A stretch of 64,000 nt of DNA from WVZL01 sp041862375 (GCA_041862375.1 JBGVTE010000126.1:107695-171694); one strand, 5' to 3'; counted from the stretch's first letter, positions 52,983 to 61,676 are shown. The notes: generated by a model from the letters alone, not told the origin. A program made the numbers and translations.

Positions 52983-55115
52983 ATGACTAAATATACTTTA
53001 GAATCCTCAATTGCAAAATTGCCGAGGATTAATGAGAAATATTTGAGAAAGTTTCATAAACTTGGGCTGAACACGGTCCGGAATTTGCTCTATCATTTTC
53101 CTCATCGCTACGATGATTTTTCTAATATCATTACTATTGATAAATTAAAGTTCAACGAAACTGCCACTATCCGGGGAGAAATTTTAGCAATTGAAAACAC
53201 TCGAACTTTTAAAAAGAAAATGGTTCTTACTGAAGCTGTGATTAAAGACCAAACCGGCTCAGTAAAAGCAATTTGGTTTAATCAACCATTTTTAACCAAG
53301 AATTTAAAGCCTGGCAAAAAAGTTAGCTTATCAGGGAAATTAAGTATTGGTCCTGATGGATCTTATCTTTCTAATCCCAGTTACGAACTTCTCACCATGG
53401 GTAAAGGTCCCACTCATACTGCTGGCCTAGTTCCGGTCTATCCAGAAACAACTGGTCTTGGGTCTCGTTTTATAAGGTATTACATTAAACAAATTTTACC
53501 AACCGCTAATCAGATTAAAGAATTTATTCCTTTGGAAATTTTAAAAAGGCAAAACTTGCCAACTATAACTATAGCTCTAGAAAATATTCATTTTCCTAAA
53601 AATATAAAACTCGCCGAAGAGGCGAGGAAAAGATTTGCTTTTGAAGAATTACTTTTACTCCAACTTTTTGTTTTAAAACAAAAGAAAAAACTTCAAAAAG
53701 AAGATGCCTTTGCCATTCCTTTTAATAAGCAGTTAATCCAATCTTTTGTTAAAAAACTGCCTTTTACTCTGACCAACGCTCAGAGAAAAGCTGCTTGGGA
53801 AATAATTCAGGATTTAGCCAAAAGCCAGCCAATGAACCGACTCCTCCAAGGAGATGTTGGCTCTGGCAAAACGGTAGTAGCTGCTATGGCTGTCTCAGAA
53901 ACTGCTAAAACTGGTTATCAGGTAGCTTTTATGGCTCCGACTGAAATCTTAGCTCAGCAGCATTTTAAAGAAGCAAGAAAATTATTAAAGGATTTTAAAG
54001 TAAGAATTGGATTACTAACCTCAGTTGCTAATAAAGTTGATAGCAAAACAATAAAAAGAAATGAATTACTGAAAAAAATCCAGGAAGGTAAAATAAGCAT
54101 TCTAATTGGCACCCATGCTTTAATCCAGGACCAAGTCAAATTTAAAAATTTAGCTTTGGTCATTGTTGATGAACAGCATCGCTTTGGAGTAGAACAAAGG
54201 GCTTCGCTGGTTCGGGGAGAAAATATGCCTCATTTATTAAGTATGACAGCTACTCCAATCCCCCGCACCCTAGCCCTAACAATTTATGGGGATTTAGATA
54301 TTTCTTTGCTTGACGAAATGCCCAAAGGAAGACAAAAGATTATTACTAAAGTTGTTCAGCCAGATCAAAGAAATCAAGCCTACGAATTCATAAGGAGGGA
54401 AGTTAAGAAAGGCAGACAAGTTTTTGTTATTTGCCCGAGAATAGAGCCAACAAACGATAAACGATTGACAATTGACGAAACGAGTAGTGATAAACATCAG
54501 ACCAGAATCGATGTCCGAAAGTTATTATGGGCTGAAGTAAAAGCAGTTAAAGAGGAATATGAAATACTTTCTCAGAAAATATTTCCCGACCTAAAAATCG
54601 CCATGCTACATGGAAAACTTAAGTCCAAAGAAAAAGAAGAAATAATGATTGATTTCAAAAATAAAAAAACCAATGTCTTGGTTTCAACATCAGTTGTAGA
54701 AGTCGGAATTGATATTCCTAATGCTACAGTAATGATGATTGAAGGGGCTGATTGTTTTGGCTTGGCTCAATTGCATCAGTTTCGAGGTCGGGTTGGTCGA
54801 GGTAAATATCAGTCTTATTGTTTCCTTTTTAGCACTTCGGGAGATACTACTTCTCGATTGCGAGCTCTAACAAAATGTGAAAATGGCTTTGAATTAGCAG
54901 AAAATGATATGCAAATCAGGGGACCGGGCCAGTTTTACGGCGTAAGACAATCAGGTTTACCAGATTTAGCAATGGATAGTTTAAAAGACCTAAACCTAGT
55001 AAAAATCATCCGACAGGAAGCCAATAATTTATTAGAAAAAGACCTAGAACTCAAACGCCTTCCCCTCCTTTCTGAAAAACTTCTCCGATTCAAAAAGAGT
55101 ATTCACTTAGAATAA
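52983..55115 (+). CDS. recG: ATP-dependent DNA helicase RecG, Patescibacteria-like
   Basis: 710 residues. Wedge/OB domain at the N-terminus (LPRINEKYLRKFHKLGLNTV; YHFPHRYDDF), then helicase: Walker A GDVGSGKTVVAA near 290, DEQHRFGVEQR near 396, SMTATPIPRTLAL, and QFRGRVGRGKYQSYCFLF. An insertion with LLWAEVKAVKEEYEILSQKI between helicase motifs, and NDKRLTIDET just before it, recall RecG of Patescibacteria. DNA is A+T-rich and unlike the flanking sigma genes. Functional residues look intact. RecG rescues stalled forks; whether this is the host's only copy is unknown. Confidence 0.94.
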   Translation: MTKYTLESSIAKLPRINEKYLRKFHKLGLNTVRNLLYHFPHRYDDFSNIITIDKLKFNETATIRGEILAIENTRTFKKKMVLTEAVIKDQTGSVKAIWFNQPFLTKNLKPGKKVSLSGKLSIGPDGSYLSNPSYELLTMGKGPTHTAGLVPVYPETTGLGSRFIRYYIKQILPTANQIKEFIPLEILKRQNLPTITIALENIHFPKNIKLAEEARKRFAFEELLLLQLFVLKQKKKLQKEDAFAIPFNKQLIQSFVKKLPFTLTNAQRKAAWEIIQDLAKSQPMNRLLQGDVGSGKTVVAAMAVSETAKTGYQVAFMAPTEILAQQHFKEARKLLKDFKVRIGLLTSVANKVDSKTIKRNELLKKIQEGKISILIGTHALIQDQVKFKNLALVIVDEQHRFGVEQRASLVRGENMPHLLSMTATPIPRTLALTIYGDLDISLLDEMPKGRQKIITKVVQPDQRNQAYEFIRREVKKGRQVFVICPRIEPTNDKRLTIDETSSDKHQTRIDVRKLLWAEVKAVKEEYEILSQKIFPDLKIAMLHGKLKSKEKEEIMIDFKNKKTNVLVSTSVVEVGIDIPNATVMMIEGADCFGLAQLHQFRGRVGRGKYQSYCFLFSTSGDTTSRLRALTKCENGFELAENDMQIRGPGQFYGVRQSGLPDLAMDSLKDLNLVKIIRQEANNLLEKDLELKRLPLLSEKLLRFKKSIHLE

Positions 55116-55449
55116 TCTACTCCTTTCTCTTCTTCACCGTCACCCAAAATCCTGTATATTTGACGATCGTTAAACGGGTTTACTTTATAAAGATTTCCTC
55201 TTGGGGCTTGCTGCGGACGCCTCGCAATTTTTCACAATTTTCGCCCACTGAGATCCTCAAACAATGTTATCAAGGACTAAATAGTGAGTCGCCATACAGG
55301 AAGAAGGATAAAGATGCTGCTTCGATGTGAGAGGAGTGCCATCAAAAATATAGAATCTTCCCGGGAAATGCGGAAAAAGTGTGCCATAAATATAATTAGA
55401 TCAATTTGTTAAAAAAGAAATTGTTAAAAAGCAAGTAGAGGCAACATTT
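55116..55449. other. Gap between recG and DUF1846 gene, end of island
   Basis: 334 bases. Minus-strand reading at about 55100-55205 gives a short open stretch ending LYKVNPFNDRQIYRILGDG before a stop, a possible gene remnant carried in with recG. The right copy of the 118-bp repeat starts at 55426. Confidence 0.4.
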
Positions 55450-55543
55450 TTATGAGGGGAAAAGACTTTTAGTTGAGAAATTAGGTTCACTGGTAAGATT
55501 CACTCCCAGTCTTTTCAGTCCTGCTTCATCACCGGGGGTGGGG
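55426..55543. repeat. Right copy of 118-bp direct repeat bounding the accessory island
   Basis: Matches 50405-50522 at about 107 of 118 bases. It covers the 3' end of the intact DUF1846 gene and, beyond its stop, AAAAAGCAAGTAG, which corresponds to the last ispF codons in the left copy. That implies ispF and the DUF1846 gene were once direct convergent neighbours. Confidence 0.85.
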
Positions 55544-56967
55544 ATGTGCGTCATATGAACTTCACAACCCCTGAGTTCTTTAAGTTTATTGAGCGCTAGG
55601 AGAGCAGTCGGATTTGTGGCTGCACCTATGCTCAGGCTGATCAGGGTTTCTTCCAGATCCAGACTGACTGTCTTGGCCTGTAGAATTTCTTTTTTGAGGG
55701 TTCCGATCGACTCAATGATAGCTGACGGCAGCAGTGGAATTTTATCAGGTATTCCAGCTGATCTTTTTATGGCATTTAAGATAAGGCTTGAGGCAGCGTG
55801 CAGTAGCGGAGAGTTTTGTCCTGTCACTATTGAGCCGTCTTGGAGTTCGAGTGCAGCTCCACAGAAAATCCCCTTATTACCTTTTTCCCTCTGTTGTGCA
55901 TCTTGAGCAGCTTGTCTTGCCGGTTCAACTACTCTTCTGTCTTCAGGTTTAATGTTCAGCTCTTTCATTAGAAGTTCTGTCTTCTGAACTGTATCCTTAT
56001 CCACAAAGCCCATGACATACTCACAACTGTACCGATAATACCTGCGTATCACTTCTTGTTTAGCCGCCTCTTTCACGACTTTATCATTCATAATGCCAGA
56101 ACCGGCTCGATTCACACCCATATCTGTAGGCGATTTGTATACAGATTGAAATCCTGTGAGCCTTTCCAGGATTCTCTCAAGGACAGGAAATACCTCCACA
56201 TCGCGGTTATAATTAACTGCAGTTTTTTTGTAAGTTTCCAGGTGAAAAGGGTCTATGAGATTGAAGTCTCCAATGTCAGCAGTCGCTGCTTCGTAAGCGA
56301 TATTAACTGGATGTTTTAGGGGCAAGTTCCAGATGGGGAATGTCTCAAATTTAGCGTAGCCTGATTTGACACCCCGTTTATAATCATGGTACATCTGGGA
56401 AAGGCATGTGGCGAGCTTTCCACTTCCAGGACCAGGCCCGGTCACAACCACAAGGGGCTTCTCGCTGGGAATGTACTCATTCGCCCCGTAACCTTCCTTG
56501 CTGATAATTATATCCAAATCAGTCGGATATCCTTTTGTATATCGATGGGTGTAAACTTTAATATTTCGTCTTTCTAGTTTATTTTTAAATATCTTAGCTG
56601 ATGTTTGATTGTCAAAACGCGTAATGATCACTCCCAGGATTTTAAGCCCCCAGTCTCTTATGTCATCGATTAGTTTAAGAGCATCCACGTCATAAGTGAT
56701 TCCAAAATCCGCTCTTAATTTTTTTCTTTCGATATCACCGGCATAAATGCAGAGCAGAATCTCAGCTCTATCCTTCAACTCGTGGAGAAGCCTCATTTTG
56801 ACATTCGGGTCGTATCCAGGCAGAACTCTAGCAGCGTGGTAATCAAAAAGTAGCTTCCCCCCAAACTCGAGGTATAGCTTATTGTTGAATAATTTTATTC
56901 TTTCAATAATTGCAGTAGCCTGCTTGTTTATGTATTTTTCGTTGTCAAAGCCTTGATTCTTAACCAT
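55450..56967 (-). CDS. DUF1846 (UPF0371) family protein
   Basis: 505 residues, the normal family length. Begins VKNQGFDNEKYINKQATAII; conserved KLYLEFGGKLLFDYHAARVL, VVVTGPGPGSGKLATCLSQ (a P-loop-like glycine stretch) and FPIWNLPLKHPVNIAYEAAT identify it. Biochemical function is unknown. It is divergent from the PurF-like gene with a 280-base gap, and its 3' end is duplicated at 50429-50522. Confidence 0.9.
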   Translation of the reverse strand: MVKNQGFDNEKYINKQATAIIERIKLFNNKLYLEFGGKLLFDYHAARVLPGYDPNVKMRLLHELKDRAEILLCIYAGDIERKKLRADFGITYDVDALKLIDDIRDWGLKILGVIITRFDNQTSAKIFKNKLERRNIKVYTHRYTKGYPTDLDIIISKEGYGANEYIPSEKPLVVVTGPGPGSGKLATCLSQMYHDYKRGVKSGYAKFETFPIWNLPLKHPVNIAYEAATADIGDFNLIDPFHLETYKKTAVNYNRDVEVFPVLERILERLTGFQSVYKSPTDMGVNRAGSGIMNDKVVKEAAKQEVIRRYYRYSCEYVMGFVDKDTVQKTELLMKELNIKPEDRRVVEPARQAAQDAQQREKGNKGIFCGAALELQDGSIVTGQNSPLLHAASSLILNAIKRSAGIPDKIPLLPSAIIESIGTLKKEILQAKTVSLDLEETLISLSIGAATNPTALLALNKLKELRGCEVHMTHIPTPGDEAGLKRLGVNLTSEPNFSTKSLFPS

Positions 56968-57247
56968 CTTTCACTCAGGAAAAGTTTTTAAATAAACAAT
57001 ATTATTTTACTTTTTTTTACTGAAGAAAAATAGCATGAGAATGATTTCAAGTCAAAAGTTTTAGGCTAAAATAACATAAAGAATATAATACATTTTTCTT
57101 GAACATAAGCTTGGAATTTGTCATATTAATATCCTACACCTCTCAGATGATGATGACCTTTTTCGTGCTCTTAGCGAAATCGAGAGAAAACAATTTAATA
57201 GTAGCACCATTTGCCACTGATTCTATCTTCTTTTAAGGGAGGACATT

Positions 57248-58654
57248 ATGGGTGGATTATTCGGAGTTGTTTCAAAGCAGGATTGTGTAGAAGATCTTTT
57301 TTACGGAACAGATTACCATTCTCATCTCGGAACAAGGCGGGGAGGCCTGGCTGTTAATAATTCAGAAGGATTTCTAAGGTTTATCAAGAATATTGAAAAT
57401 ACCCAGTTCAGGTCCAAATTTGAACAGGACATCACAAGTTTATACGGAAATAACGGTATTGGTGTTATCAGTGACTACGAGGACCAGCCGTTGCTCATCG
57501 GATCACACCTAGGGAAATATTCTATCGTGACAGTTGGGAGGATAAATAATGCAGACGAGCTTGTAAGGAAAGCATTCGGGAAAAGAACAATCCATTTTTC
57601 AGAGATGAGCGGAGGAGAGATAAATCCTACAGAACTCGTTGCTACATTAATAAACCAGGATTCGACATTTGAAGAGGGAATACAAGATGCTCAGGAAGCA
57701 ATTGAAGGCTCCTGTTCATTACTTTTGTTGACAGAGAAGGGAGTGTATGCAGCACGAGACAGACTGGGAAGAACTCCCGTTGTCATCGGAGAAAAAAAGG
57801 GAAGCTTTGCTGTAACATTAGAGACGTGTGCTTTTCCCAACCTCGGTTACAGAATAAAAAAATACCTTGGTCCGGGTGAGATTGTTTTTATAACAGACAA
57901 AGGTATCGAGCAGAAAAAACCACCCGGCGAAACAATGCAGATATGTGCTTTCTTATGGGTTTACTATGGATATCCTGCTTCAAATTATGAAGGTATCAAT
58001 GTTGAAAGTGTAAGAAACAGGTGTGGAGAAATGCTGGCGAAAAACGACGACATCGCGGTTGATATGGTCACAGGAATTCCTGACTCAGGCACAGCGCATG
58101 GTTTGGGATATGCCAGCGAGGCAAGGATTCCTTTTAAAAGGCCTTTCGTTAAATATACACCTACCTGGCCGCGGAGCTTCACGCCCCAAGACCAGGCAGT
58201 GAGAGACCTTGTGGCAAGAATGAAGCTCATTCCTATTAGGGATATTATTGAGGGTCAAAGATTGCTGTTCTGTGAAGATTCAATAGTTAGGGGAACACAA
58301 TTAAAGGATACAATACAGAGACTTTATGATTTTGGAGCTTTGGAGGTGCACATGCGTCCCGCATGCCCTCCTTTAACCTACGCCTGCAAGTTCCTGAATT
58401 TCTCGAGATCAAAGTCAGAATTAGATTTGGCTGCGAGAAGAGCCATAAAAGAGTTGGAGGGAGAAGATGACAAATATCTTGAGGAGTATTCTACTTCTGG
58501 GTCTGAGAAATACGAGGCAATGGTTGAAGGAATAAGGAAAAGGCTGAAATTGACTACCCTGAAATATCAAAAGCTGGAAAATCTTGTCAAAGCAATCGGT
58601 CTCCCTAAAGAAAAATTATGCACATACTGCTGGGATGGAAATGTTATTTCCTGA
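57248..58654 (+). CDS. Amidophosphoribosyltransferase-like protein lacking the nucleophilic cysteine
   Basis: 468 residues. N-terminal class II glutamine amidotransferase fold (LFGVVSKQDCVEDLFYGTDY; HSHLGTRRGGLAV) and C-terminal phosphoribosyltransferase domain with TGIPDSGTAHGLGYA and the PRPP-type motif LLFCEDSIVRGTQLKDTI. True PurF starts MCGIFG, with Cys2 as nucleophile; here the start is MGGLFG, so glutamine hydrolysis by the usual route is not expected. The GGGAGG before the ATG makes this start secure. Probably a PurF-derived paralogue with another role. Confidence 0.85.
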   Translation: MGGLFGVVSKQDCVEDLFYGTDYHSHLGTRRGGLAVNNSEGFLRFIKNIENTQFRSKFEQDITSLYGNNGIGVISDYEDQPLLIGSHLGKYSIVTVGRINNADELVRKAFGKRTIHFSEMSGGEINPTELVATLINQDSTFEEGIQDAQEAIEGSCSLLLLTEKGVYAARDRLGRTPVVIGEKKGSFAVTLETCAFPNLGYRIKKYLGPGEIVFITDKGIEQKKPPGETMQICAFLWVYYGYPASNYEGINVESVRNRCGEMLAKNDDIAVDMVTGIPDSGTAHGLGYASEARIPFKRPFVKYTPTWPRSFTPQDQAVRDLVARMKLIPIRDIIEGQRLLFCEDSIVRGTQLKDTIQRLYDFGALEVHMRPACPPLTYACKFLNFSRSKSELDLAARRAIKELEGEDDKYLEEYSTSGSEKYEAMVEGIRKRLKLTTLKYQKLENLVKAIGLPKEKLCTYCWDGNVIS

Positions 58655-58769
58655 AACAGTTAGACCGCTAGCCAATTTTAGCTGAGAGACCTCTCCTTTT
58701 TACAATTTTAAAACAAAATGAGATGATTAAGAGGACTTTTTAGCGGGGGTTAGATTTTTAGGAGGGGAT

Positions 58770-58818
58770 AAAAAAAGAGGCTGCAATTTACTCATCGGTG
58801 GAGAAATTGCAGCCTCTT
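58770..58818 (-). terminator. Strong rho-independent terminator of the small peptide locus
   Basis: A perfect 15-bp stem: AAGAGGCTGCAATTT at 58775-58789 and its complement at 58804-58818, 14-base loop. Read on the minus strand it ends in CTCTTTTTTTATCC. It points to a minus-strand transcript from the right, i.e. the exported peptide gene, and marks a high-output short transcript. Confidence 0.85.
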
Positions 58819-58930
58819 AGAGAGTGGGAACTGTTTGGTATGTAAGGCTTAAACTGCCTTCGGAATTGGAGAGGAAGAATCTCTCGAAATCGATTACCAA
58901 CCATTCCCAGAATTTGGTAATAATTCTCAT
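58817..58930 (-). CDS. Possible 37-residue protein downstream of the exported peptide
   Basis: Starts MRIITKFWEWLVIDFERFFL; stop overlaps the terminator stem. AGGA lies only three bases before the ATG, which is close for a ribosome-binding site. Amphipathic and aromatic-rich. It lies 22 bases after the exported peptide gene in the same transcript. May be untranslated 3' sequence instead. Confidence 0.35.
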   Translation of the reverse strand: MRIITKFWEWLVIDFERFFLSNSEGSLSLTYQTVPTL

Positions 58931-58952
58931 TATTCCTTTTTTATTCAAGATC

Positions 58953-59144
58953 CTATGCTCCAATCGTTGCGGAATAATAAGAGGTTGCTCCTGCTTTTGC
59001 CAAATAATTAGAAATAATTTCATACCCCGCTTTATTTCCCACGGTAACTAAATCTACTGCGGCGGAAGAAGCGATTAGGTTAAAACCGACAAAAGTTAAG
59101 AGTACAGCAAATGCGAGAATAACTATTTTTGATTTGAATCTCAT
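58953..59144 (-). CDS. Small exported peptide, unknown family
   Basis: 63 residues: basic start MRFKSK, hydrophobic core and a signal peptidase site near ASSAA (28-29), leaving a mature peptide of about 34 residues (from VDLVTVGNKAGYEIISNYLA to the end SATIGA) without cysteines. AGGAGAG precedes the ATG. It is preceded by an ECF-like promoter and followed by a strong terminator. No family recognised; a secreted signal, bacteriocin-like or surface peptide are all open. Confidence 0.7.
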   Translation of the reverse strand: MRFKSKIVILAFAVLLTFVGFNLIASSAAVDLVTVGNKAGYEIISNYLAKAGATSYYSATIGA

Positions 59145-59183
59145 TTTTACTCTCCTTTCTTCATTTTTCATTCTCATATAATA

Positions 59184-59212
59184 TATACGCAGTGAATATA
59201 AAAAAAGTTTCC
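59184..59212 (-). promoter_or_regulatory. ECF-like promoter of the small exported peptide gene
   Basis: On the minus strand: GGAAAC (59212-59207), 17-base spacer, CGTATA (59189-59184), about 40 bases before the peptide ATG. AAC and CGT cores are the signature of ECF sigma promoters. The nearest candidate sigma gene is at 60280, about 1 kb away. Confidence 0.5.
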
Positions 59213-59380
59213 TTTTATTGGAGTTATTTTCCCTTACAAACATCATTAGCGAGTTCATTACGAGCCTATATTATCTCCTTTCTTTTATTCTTTTTCTGAA
59301 GAGAGTACGTTTTTTACAGCTTGTATTGTATTTGACACTTGGAATGCTGTTTTATGCTTAACTCCAGGCTATTTTTTTAC

Positions 59381-59461
59381 AAAAGGGAGCACAGCTATTC
59401 GCAATCCTCTATAATGACAAAAATTGTTATTTATAAAAAAAGTAGCCTGTCCCCTTTTTTT
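59381..59461. repeat. Imperfect palindrome, possible REP-type element
   Basis: AAAAGGGAGCACAGCTATT at the left matches, with several mismatches, the reverse complement of the right arm AAGTAGCCTGTCCCCTTTT. The GGGGACAGGCTAC core is similar to repeats associated with IS200-type transposases. Found in the gap before rlmB. Confidence 0.45.
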
Positions 59462-59523
59462 ATTAAAAGATAGCAGGAACAGCAATTTGCACAATATAAT
59501 AAGCTGTTGTAAACTTTTTCCCC

Positions 59524-60249
59524 ATGGGAAAAATAAGTCGTCTTAACCCGATTCTGGAGTCTCTTGATAAATCGCCACGGCGGATAAACAAGATTCTCAT
59601 CCAGAAGGAGAAATATCAGAAGAAAATCACAGAGATTGTTCGCCTTGCCAGAGCGAAAAAAGTCCCCGTGGTCTTTGTCCCAAAGAAAAAACTGAACATG
59701 CTAGCTCCAGACCATCAGGGGGCAGTAGCTTTTTTATCTCCCAAGGAATTTTCTTCGCTGGATGATGTTTTAGTTGAGGCTGAACTTCCTTTCCTTGTTT
59801 TACTCGACGGGATCGAAGATCCCCAAAACCTTGGTGCAATAATACGTACTGCCGAAGGAGCGGGAGTAGATGGAATAATTTTACCAGAAAGGCGGGCTGT
59901 CGGCTTAACAGAAACGGTTTCTAAAGTTTCAGCTGGAGCTTTAGAGAATGTAAAGATTGCAAGAGTTAAAAATTTAGCCCAAACCATGGAATATTTAAAA
60001 GAGCAAGGCCTGTGGTTGGTGGGAGCAGAAGGAGGGGGGGAGGAATTTTGGTATGAATTTGATTATAAGCTACCTTTAGGCCTTGTCTTGGGCTCTGAAG
60101 ACAGAGGATTGCGACCTCTTGTGAGAGATAAGTGCGACAAAATCCTCTCTATTCCCCTTTTAGGACGTCTTAACTCCCTCAATGTGGCTGCCGCTGCCTC
60201 AATTTTCATGTTTGAAGTTGTCCGACAAAGAAAGAATTTCAAGAAATGA
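59524..60249 (+). CDS. rlmB: 23S rRNA (guanosine-2'-O-)-methyltransferase, RlmB/TrmH family
   Basis: 241 residues. N-terminal substrate-binding domain, then SPOUT fold with LLDGIEDPQNLGAIIRTAEG, GLVLGSEDRGLRPLVRDKC and SIPLLGRLNSLNVAAAASI, the three SpoU motifs. Probably methylates G2251 of 23S rRNA; a tRNA target of the same family cannot be excluded. Confidence 0.9.
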   Translation: MGKISRLNPILESLDKSPRRINKILIQKEKYQKKITEIVRLARAKKVPVVFVPKKKLNMLAPDHQGAVAFLSPKEFSSLDDVLVEAELPFLVLLDGIEDPQNLGAIIRTAEGAGVDGIILPERRAVGLTETVSKVSAGALENVKIARVKNLAQTMEYLKEQGLWLVGAEGGGEEFWYEFDYKLPLGLVLGSEDRGLRPLVRDKCDKILSIPLLGRLNSLNVAAAASIFMFEVVRQRKNFKK

Positions 60250-60279
60250 ATAATTTCGAGAGTAAAGCAGTATTACGTA

Positions 60280-60891
60280 ATGAGAAGTGTGCAGAACATG
60301 GCAGAGGAGCTAGGGTTGGGAAAAGTCTTTGTTTCCTGGGCAGTTGAACCTGAGATGAAGGAAGGTAGGATTTTATCTGAAACTGAAATCATTGTAAGGG
60401 TAAAAAAGGGCGATAAGGAAGCTTACCAGGTAATTGTTAACCGCTATATGAAGAGAGCCTACTACATCGCACTGGGTTTTGTTCGTAATTCCCAAGATGC
60501 TCTGGACATTTCCCAAGAGGCTTTCATCAGAGCTTTTCGAAAATTAAAAAAATTTGATACTCAAAGGCCCTTTTTCCCTTGGTTTTATCAGTTGATAAAA
60601 AATCTTTGCATTGATTACCTGAAGCGCAGAGGCCAGAGGGACGAGATTCCCCTCAATGGAGTTCGAATTATGCGGACAGAAAAGGAAGATAGGGAGATGA
60701 AAGAAGTTCTCTGGAAGGGAATAAACAGTCTTACTTTTGAGCAGAAAGAAGTTATTCTCTTGAGGTACTTTCAACAATGTTCTTACAATGAGATAGCGGA
60801 CATTATGGAGATACCTGTAGGAACTGTTATGTCTTCCCTTTATTATGCTAAGAAACGCCTAAAAAAGAATGTTGAAAAATATTTAAGCTGA
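60280..60891 (+). CDS. ECF-type RNA polymerase sigma factor (chromosomal copy)
   Basis: 203 residues from the ATG at 60280; an internal ATG at 60355 gives the more usual ECF start. Region 2: NSQDALDISQEAFIRAFRKL and RPFFPWFYQLIKNLCIDYL; region 4: EQKEVILLRYFQQCSYNEIA with helix-turn-helix. Followed by a zinc-finger anti-sigma gene 26 bases later. Sequence style matches the surrounding host genes, unlike the island ECF. Confidence 0.92.
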   Translation: MRSVQNMAEELGLGKVFVSWAVEPEMKEGRILSETEIIVRVKKGDKEAYQVIVNRYMKRAYYIALGFVRNSQDALDISQEAFIRAFRKLKKFDTQRPFFPWFYQLIKNLCIDYLKRRGQRDEIPLNGVRIMRTEKEDREMKEVLWKGINSLTFEQKEVILLRYFQQCSYNEIADIMEIPVGTVMSSLYYAKKRLKKNVEKYLS

Positions 60892-60917
60892 GAATAGAGG
60901 TGTAAGAGGACATATTC

Positions 60918-61364
60918 ATGGACCATAAGAGGATAAAAGAATTAATTGCTTCCTACTATGACCAGGAATTGGAAAAAGAACAGAAGAGGATAGTGGAAGA
61001 GCATTTAGAGGAATGCTCTGAGTGCAGGGAAGAGTTTGAAGGCATGGAAAAGTTTGAGGAGGTGATGAGTAAAATGGAGTTTAAGAAACCATCGAAGGAA
61101 GTATGGCAACTTTATTGGTCTTCTGTTTATAACCGTCTGGAGAGAAGGATTGGCTGGACTTTGCTCTCCATCGGAGCTATTATTCTCATCTTTTTCGGCG
61201 GGTATAAGGCGGTTGAGGGTATCATTCTAGATCCTACCATTCCCTTTCTCTTAAAAGTGGGAATTCTGACTCTCTTAGGTGGAGGAGTCGTTATGCTAGT
61301 TTCCCTAATCAGAGAGCGGCTTTTTGTCAGGAAGAGAGAGCGATACAAGGAGGTTGAAAAATGA
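60918..61364 (+). CDS. Zinc-finger anti-sigma factor
   Basis: 148 residues. N-terminal HEECSEC-type box (HLEECSECREEF) binds zinc and the sigma factor; a membrane pair follows at about 73-95 and 112-132. The C-terminus is basic. Sequesters the upstream ECF factor at the membrane. Overlaps the YbjQ-family gene by 4 bases. Confidence 0.88.
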   Translation: MDHKRIKELIASYYDQELEKEQKRIVEEHLEECSECREEFEGMEKFEEVMSKMEFKKPSKEVWQLYWSSVYNRLERRIGWTLLSIGAIILIFFGGYKAVEGIILDPTIPFLLKVGILTLLGGGVVMLVSLIRERLFVRKRERYKEVEK

Positions 61365-61675
61365 TTTTAGTAACTACAGATCATGTTCCCGGTAAAACTG
61401 TAAAGAAAAACCTAGGACTTGTGCGCGGCAATACTATCCGGGCTCGTCATCTGGGACGGGATGTAATGGCTTTTCTCAGGAATATCGTCGGAGGAGAAAT
61501 TCGGGATTACACGAAGATGATGGCCGAATCTCGAGAACAGGCTATCGACCGCATGATTGAGGAGGCTGAAGCGCTGGGTGCGAATGCCATCATCAACGTC
61601 CGCTTCACTACCTCGATGATCATGCAGAGTGCCTCAGAGATTTTGGCCTATGGCACAGCAGTAATTGTTGAATAA
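61361..61675 (+). CDS. YbjQ/UPF0145 family protein
   Basis: 104 residues, full family length. TTDHVPGKTVKKNLGLVRGN and ALGANAIINVRFTTSMIMQ are the family signatures. YbjQ proteins form pentamers; function unknown, though often called heavy-metal-binding. Overlap with the anti-sigma gene suggests it belongs to that regulon. Confidence 0.9.
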   Translation: MILVTTDHVPGKTVKKNLGLVRGNTIRARHLGRDVMAFLRNIVGGEIRDYTKMMAESREQAIDRMIEEAEALGANAIINVRFTTSMIMQSASEILAYGTAVIVE

Positions 61676-61676
61676 T

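Noticed and set aside
55100..55205. Minus-strand open stretch ending with LYKVNPFNDRQIYRILGDG
   Set aside because: No start codon in a sensible place and a stop upstream; may be a gene remnant but I could not name the family.
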